Assembly: GCA_021792045.1 (NCBI GenBank)
Contig: JAJYVJ010000014.1
Coordinates: 1 to 23,386 of the forward strand
Source: Thermoplasmata archaeon
GTDB taxonomy: Archaea; Thermoplasmatota; Thermoplasmata; Thermoplasmatales; Thermoplasmataceae
DNA length: 23,386 nucleotides
Direction of reading: 5' to 3'
This document shows, one piece after another, positions 21,661 to 23,386 of the stretch (position 1 is its first letter; each line of letters opens with the position of its first letter). The translations under genes and the position numbers were made by a program. The notes under the pieces were generated by a model, which saw nothing but the letters and a program-made list of their open reading frames with translations, made no database searches and was not told the DNA's origin.

Positions 21661-22650
21661 GTGGACGTTTCCAAGCAGCTTGCAAAAATCAGGACATTCT
21701 ATAGAGACGAACTTACAGACATGCAATTTTACAGGAAACTCTCTGAACGCGTTTCAGACGAACGTTTAAAAAAGGAACTTTTTATGCTTGCTTCCGTTGA
21801 AGAGAAGCATTCAAAATTCTGGAAAAATTTTCTTGAGCGTAATGGAATTCCGACGGCTCATATAAGACCTAGAAGTTTGAAAATCCGCCTTCTGTTGATA
21901 TTTCACATTGTTCTCGGTACTGGAATTACCGTCAAATTAATGGAGCATGGTGAAGTTGAAACCGTGGCAAAATACAGATCCTTTGCTGACATCTCCCAGG
22001 AAGACAAAGAATTCAAAACAGACATTGAGGGAATAATAGACGACGAAATTGAACATGAGGATATATTTAGTTATTCGTTGGAAGAAAACGAGAAACTTGT
22101 TTCAAGGAACAGGGACATTGTCTACGGGATGAGCGATGGGCTCGTGGAGGTTCTTGCGGCACTTGCAGGATTAACCGCCCTAATAACAGACCATTATTAC
22201 ATTGCCCTTGGCGGGCTCGTAGTTGCAATCAGCGGAGCCATAAGTATGAGCGTTGGTGCCTATCTTTCTGCCGACACGGAATCAAAGTACAGAATTTCAA
22301 TGGTAAAACGGCATGCCATACTCAAGAACCAATCTGATGATTTACAGAAAATAAAATCTATCAATAAAGGTTCTACAATATCTGCAAGAAATGTTGGTGT
22401 GTTCTATATAATAGGGGCTGCAATTCCCATAATACCTTATATTTTCCTGCTTCCCTATTATGCTCTTGCTGTTTCTGCTGCTCTGGTCTTCTTTGTCCAA
22501 GGTTTTTCCAACGCGATCGTGGCCCTAACCATGAATATGACCGTTGTCAGGGAGGCGATGAAAGCTGCCTCTCTTGCTCTTCTGGCAGCTGCTGCCTCAT
22601 TCGCTGTAGCGTATATGTTTCACATCTTTCTCCATATCTCGATTCTGTGA
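21661..22650 (+). CDS. Ferritin-like / VIT1 fusion membrane iron transporter (erythrin-VIT type)
   Basis: A 329-residue fusion of an N-terminal ferritin-like (rubrerythrin-type) helical domain and a C-terminal VIT1/CCC1 membrane domain, as in membrane-bound ferritin MbfA, which exports iron. Ferritin-like ligands are E17, the EEKH block (47-50) and the second-half cluster DDEIEHED (127-134). A VIT-type segment starts at RDIVYGMSDGLVEVLAALAG (151-170), with a conserved Asp at the head of the first membrane helix; five hydrophobic helices are visible up to the C-terminus. GSTISARNVG marks the loop between helices 3 and 4. Export of Fe2+ or Mn2+ fits life in acidic metal-rich water. Start GTG 21661 is fixed by TATA spacing. 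It diverges from the aminotransferase gene, with an inverted repeat between them. Confidence 0.88.
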   Translation: MDVSKQLAKIRTFYRDELTDMQFYRKLSERVSDERLKKELFMLASVEEKHSKFWKNFLERNGIPTAHIRPRSLKIRLLLIFHIVLGTGITVKLMEHGEVETVAKYRSFADISQEDKEFKTDIEGIIDDEIEHEDIFSYSLEENEKLVSRNRDIVYGMSDGLVEVLAALAGLTALITDHYYIALGGLVVAISGAISMSVGAYLSADTESKYRISMVKRHAILKNQSDDLQKIKSINKGSTISARNVGVFYIIGAAIPIIPYIFLLPYYALAVSAALVFFVQGFSNAIVALTMNMTVVREAMKAASLALLAAAASFAVAYMFHIFLHISIL

Positions 22651-22769
22651 TCTCTTCTGGAAATGCCGTAAGGACGATCAAAAGAAAAGATAGAACCTGT
22701 GCCATTTATATTACATAATGAGCAACTTGACAGAAAGTAGGATTTAGACCATTAAGGTTATAAGGACTC

Positions 22770-22778
22770 TTTAAATTT
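22770..22778 (+). promoter_or_regulatory. TATA box of the rps19e operon
   Basis: TTTAAATTT is centred 25 nt before the ATG at 22799, the leaderless arrangement for the first gene of the operon. Confidence 0.6.
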
Positions 22779-22798
22779 ACCTCAACTCGTGATAGTAA

Positions 22799-23251
22799 AT
22801 GACTGATGCTTTGAAAGTTCCGCCAGATATGCTGATTGAAAGCATAACAGAGATATTCAAGAAAGATGAAAGAATTAAGGTCCCGGATTGGACAAGATAC
22901 CTGAAGGCAGGTGTGCATAGAGAAAAGAAATGGGAAACAACTGACTGGTTTTACAGAAGGTTGGCATCTACACTTCGTAAGATATCTGTTTATGGCCCGA
23001 TAGGGATCTCAAGGCTTAGCAGTGAGTATGGAGGCAGAGTTGATGCGGGATCGAAACGATATCATCCCGGGAATGGAAGCAGATTCATAATTAGGCATAC
23101 AATAAAGACACTAGAAGAACTCGGATACGTTAAGACGGAAAAACGCGGTAGGAGCCTAACGCCACAAGGGACTTCACTGGTTGAGAAAACATCAAAAGAA
23201 CTGATGAAATCCATTTCCGAAAAAACGCCTGCTCTTCAAAAATATCTATGA
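22799..23251 (+). CDS. rps19e: 30S ribosomal protein S19e
   Basis: A small-subunit ribosomal protein found in archaea and eukaryotes but not bacteria. It is a helical, winged-helix-like protein needed for late 18S/16S maturation in eukaryotes. The signature block around DWTRYLKAGVHREKKW, DWFYRRLASTLRKI and YGPIGISRLSSEYGG is unmistakable, followed by FIIRHTIKTLEELGYVKTEKRGRSLTPQG. Length 150 is normal. It is the first gene of an operon with the PDCD5-type protein, 10 nt further on, an arrangement common in archaea. The TATA box sets the start. A good taxonomic anchor for an archaeal chromosome. Confidence 0.96.
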   Translation: MTDALKVPPDMLIESITEIFKKDERIKVPDWTRYLKAGVHREKKWETTDWFYRRLASTLRKISVYGPIGISRLSSEYGGRVDAGSKRYHPGNGSRFIIRHTIKTLEELGYVKTEKRGRSLTPQGTSLVEKTSKELMKSISEKTPALQKYL

Positions 23252-23261
23252 GTGAGGTAAA

Positions 23262-23386
23262 ATGGACGATGAAGATGAACTTGAACAGATAAGAAGAAGA
23301 AAACTTCTTGAGATGCAACGCGGAGTTCAAGATCAGCAGGACTTGGAAGAACAAAAAAAGGAACAGGAAACAGAGAGGGCCAAAAG
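23262..23386 (+). CDS. PDCD5-family DNA-binding protein (partial, runs off the right edge)
   Basis: Only the first 41 codons are present. They read MDDEDELEQIRRRKLLEMQR, then a Gln/Glu/Lys-rich helix, the typical N-terminus of archaeal PDCD5/TFAR19-related DNA-binding proteins (full length about 110-120 residues). A GAGGT ribosome-binding site lies just before the ATG, immediately after the S19e stop codon, which shows operon expression with rps19e. The neighbour relation to S19e is the usual one in archaea. The C-terminal core domain is outside the window, so completeness cannot be judged. Confidence 0.85.
   Translation, partial: MDDEDELEQIRRRKLLEMQRGVQDQQDLEEQKKEQETERAK

Overview
The window reads as chromosomal DNA of an archaeon, most probably of the order Thermoplasmatales (the Thermoplasma / Ferroplasma / Cuniculiplasma / Picrophilus side); the genus cannot be fixed by eye. 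Archaeal markers are ribosomal protein S19e followed directly by a PDCD5-type DNA-binding protein, an AbrB-PhoU regulator, a stand-alone CinA-like domain protein, an archaeal-type Holliday junction resolvase homologue and a two-subunit IorA/IorB indolepyruvate:ferredoxin oxidoreductase. Many genes have an AT-rich TATA element centred about 24-28 nt before the start codon, the layout of leaderless mRNAs known in this order. Clear Shine-Dalgarno sequences appear mainly before genes inside operons. This rule was used to trim several start codons. I saw no rRNA, tRNA, CRISPR array or insertion sequence, and no gene-free stretch reaches 300 bases; the longest (4889-5150, 13206-13424, 19369-19639) hold promoters, T-tracts and little else.

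Layout from the left: an APC amino acid permease (114-1769) with a hairpin/T-run terminator; a small four-helix membrane protein (1884-2327); the minus-strand iorA-iorB operon (4888-2392); and a family 5 uracil-DNA glycosylase (5151-5837). A minus-strand three-gene unit follows (9533-5832): an FAH-family hydrolase whose stop codon overlaps the start of a HerA/TraD-like ATPase with a PD-(D/E)XK-like C-terminal region, then an unrecognised 303-residue protein. Next come a small orphan ORF, a double-SIS-domain protein (10087-11121), a minus-strand pair of a 57-residue protein and a CinA-like protein (12217-11267), a Thr/Ser/Asn-rich membrane protein with a proline-rich tail (12387-13205), an MFS transporter with a GNAT acetyltransferase, and an AbrB-PhoU regulator.

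The right part holds a minus-strand MBL-fold hydrolase and an acyl-CoA synthetase, a 62-residue protein, an Hjc-like nuclease, a class III aminotransferase diverging from a ferritin-like/VIT1 iron transporter, and the S19e-PDCD5 operon, which runs off the right edge.

Taken together the metabolic genes (amino acid permease, class III aminotransferase, aryl 2-oxo acid oxidoreductase, acyl-CoA synthetase, FAH hydrolase) fit a peptide- or amino-acid-consuming heterotroph, although they are not in one operon. The most unusual piece is the FAH / ATPase-nuclease / unknown-protein unit, a candidate uncharacterised DNA-handling system next to a DNA-repair glycosylase. All family calls come from motif reading without database searches.
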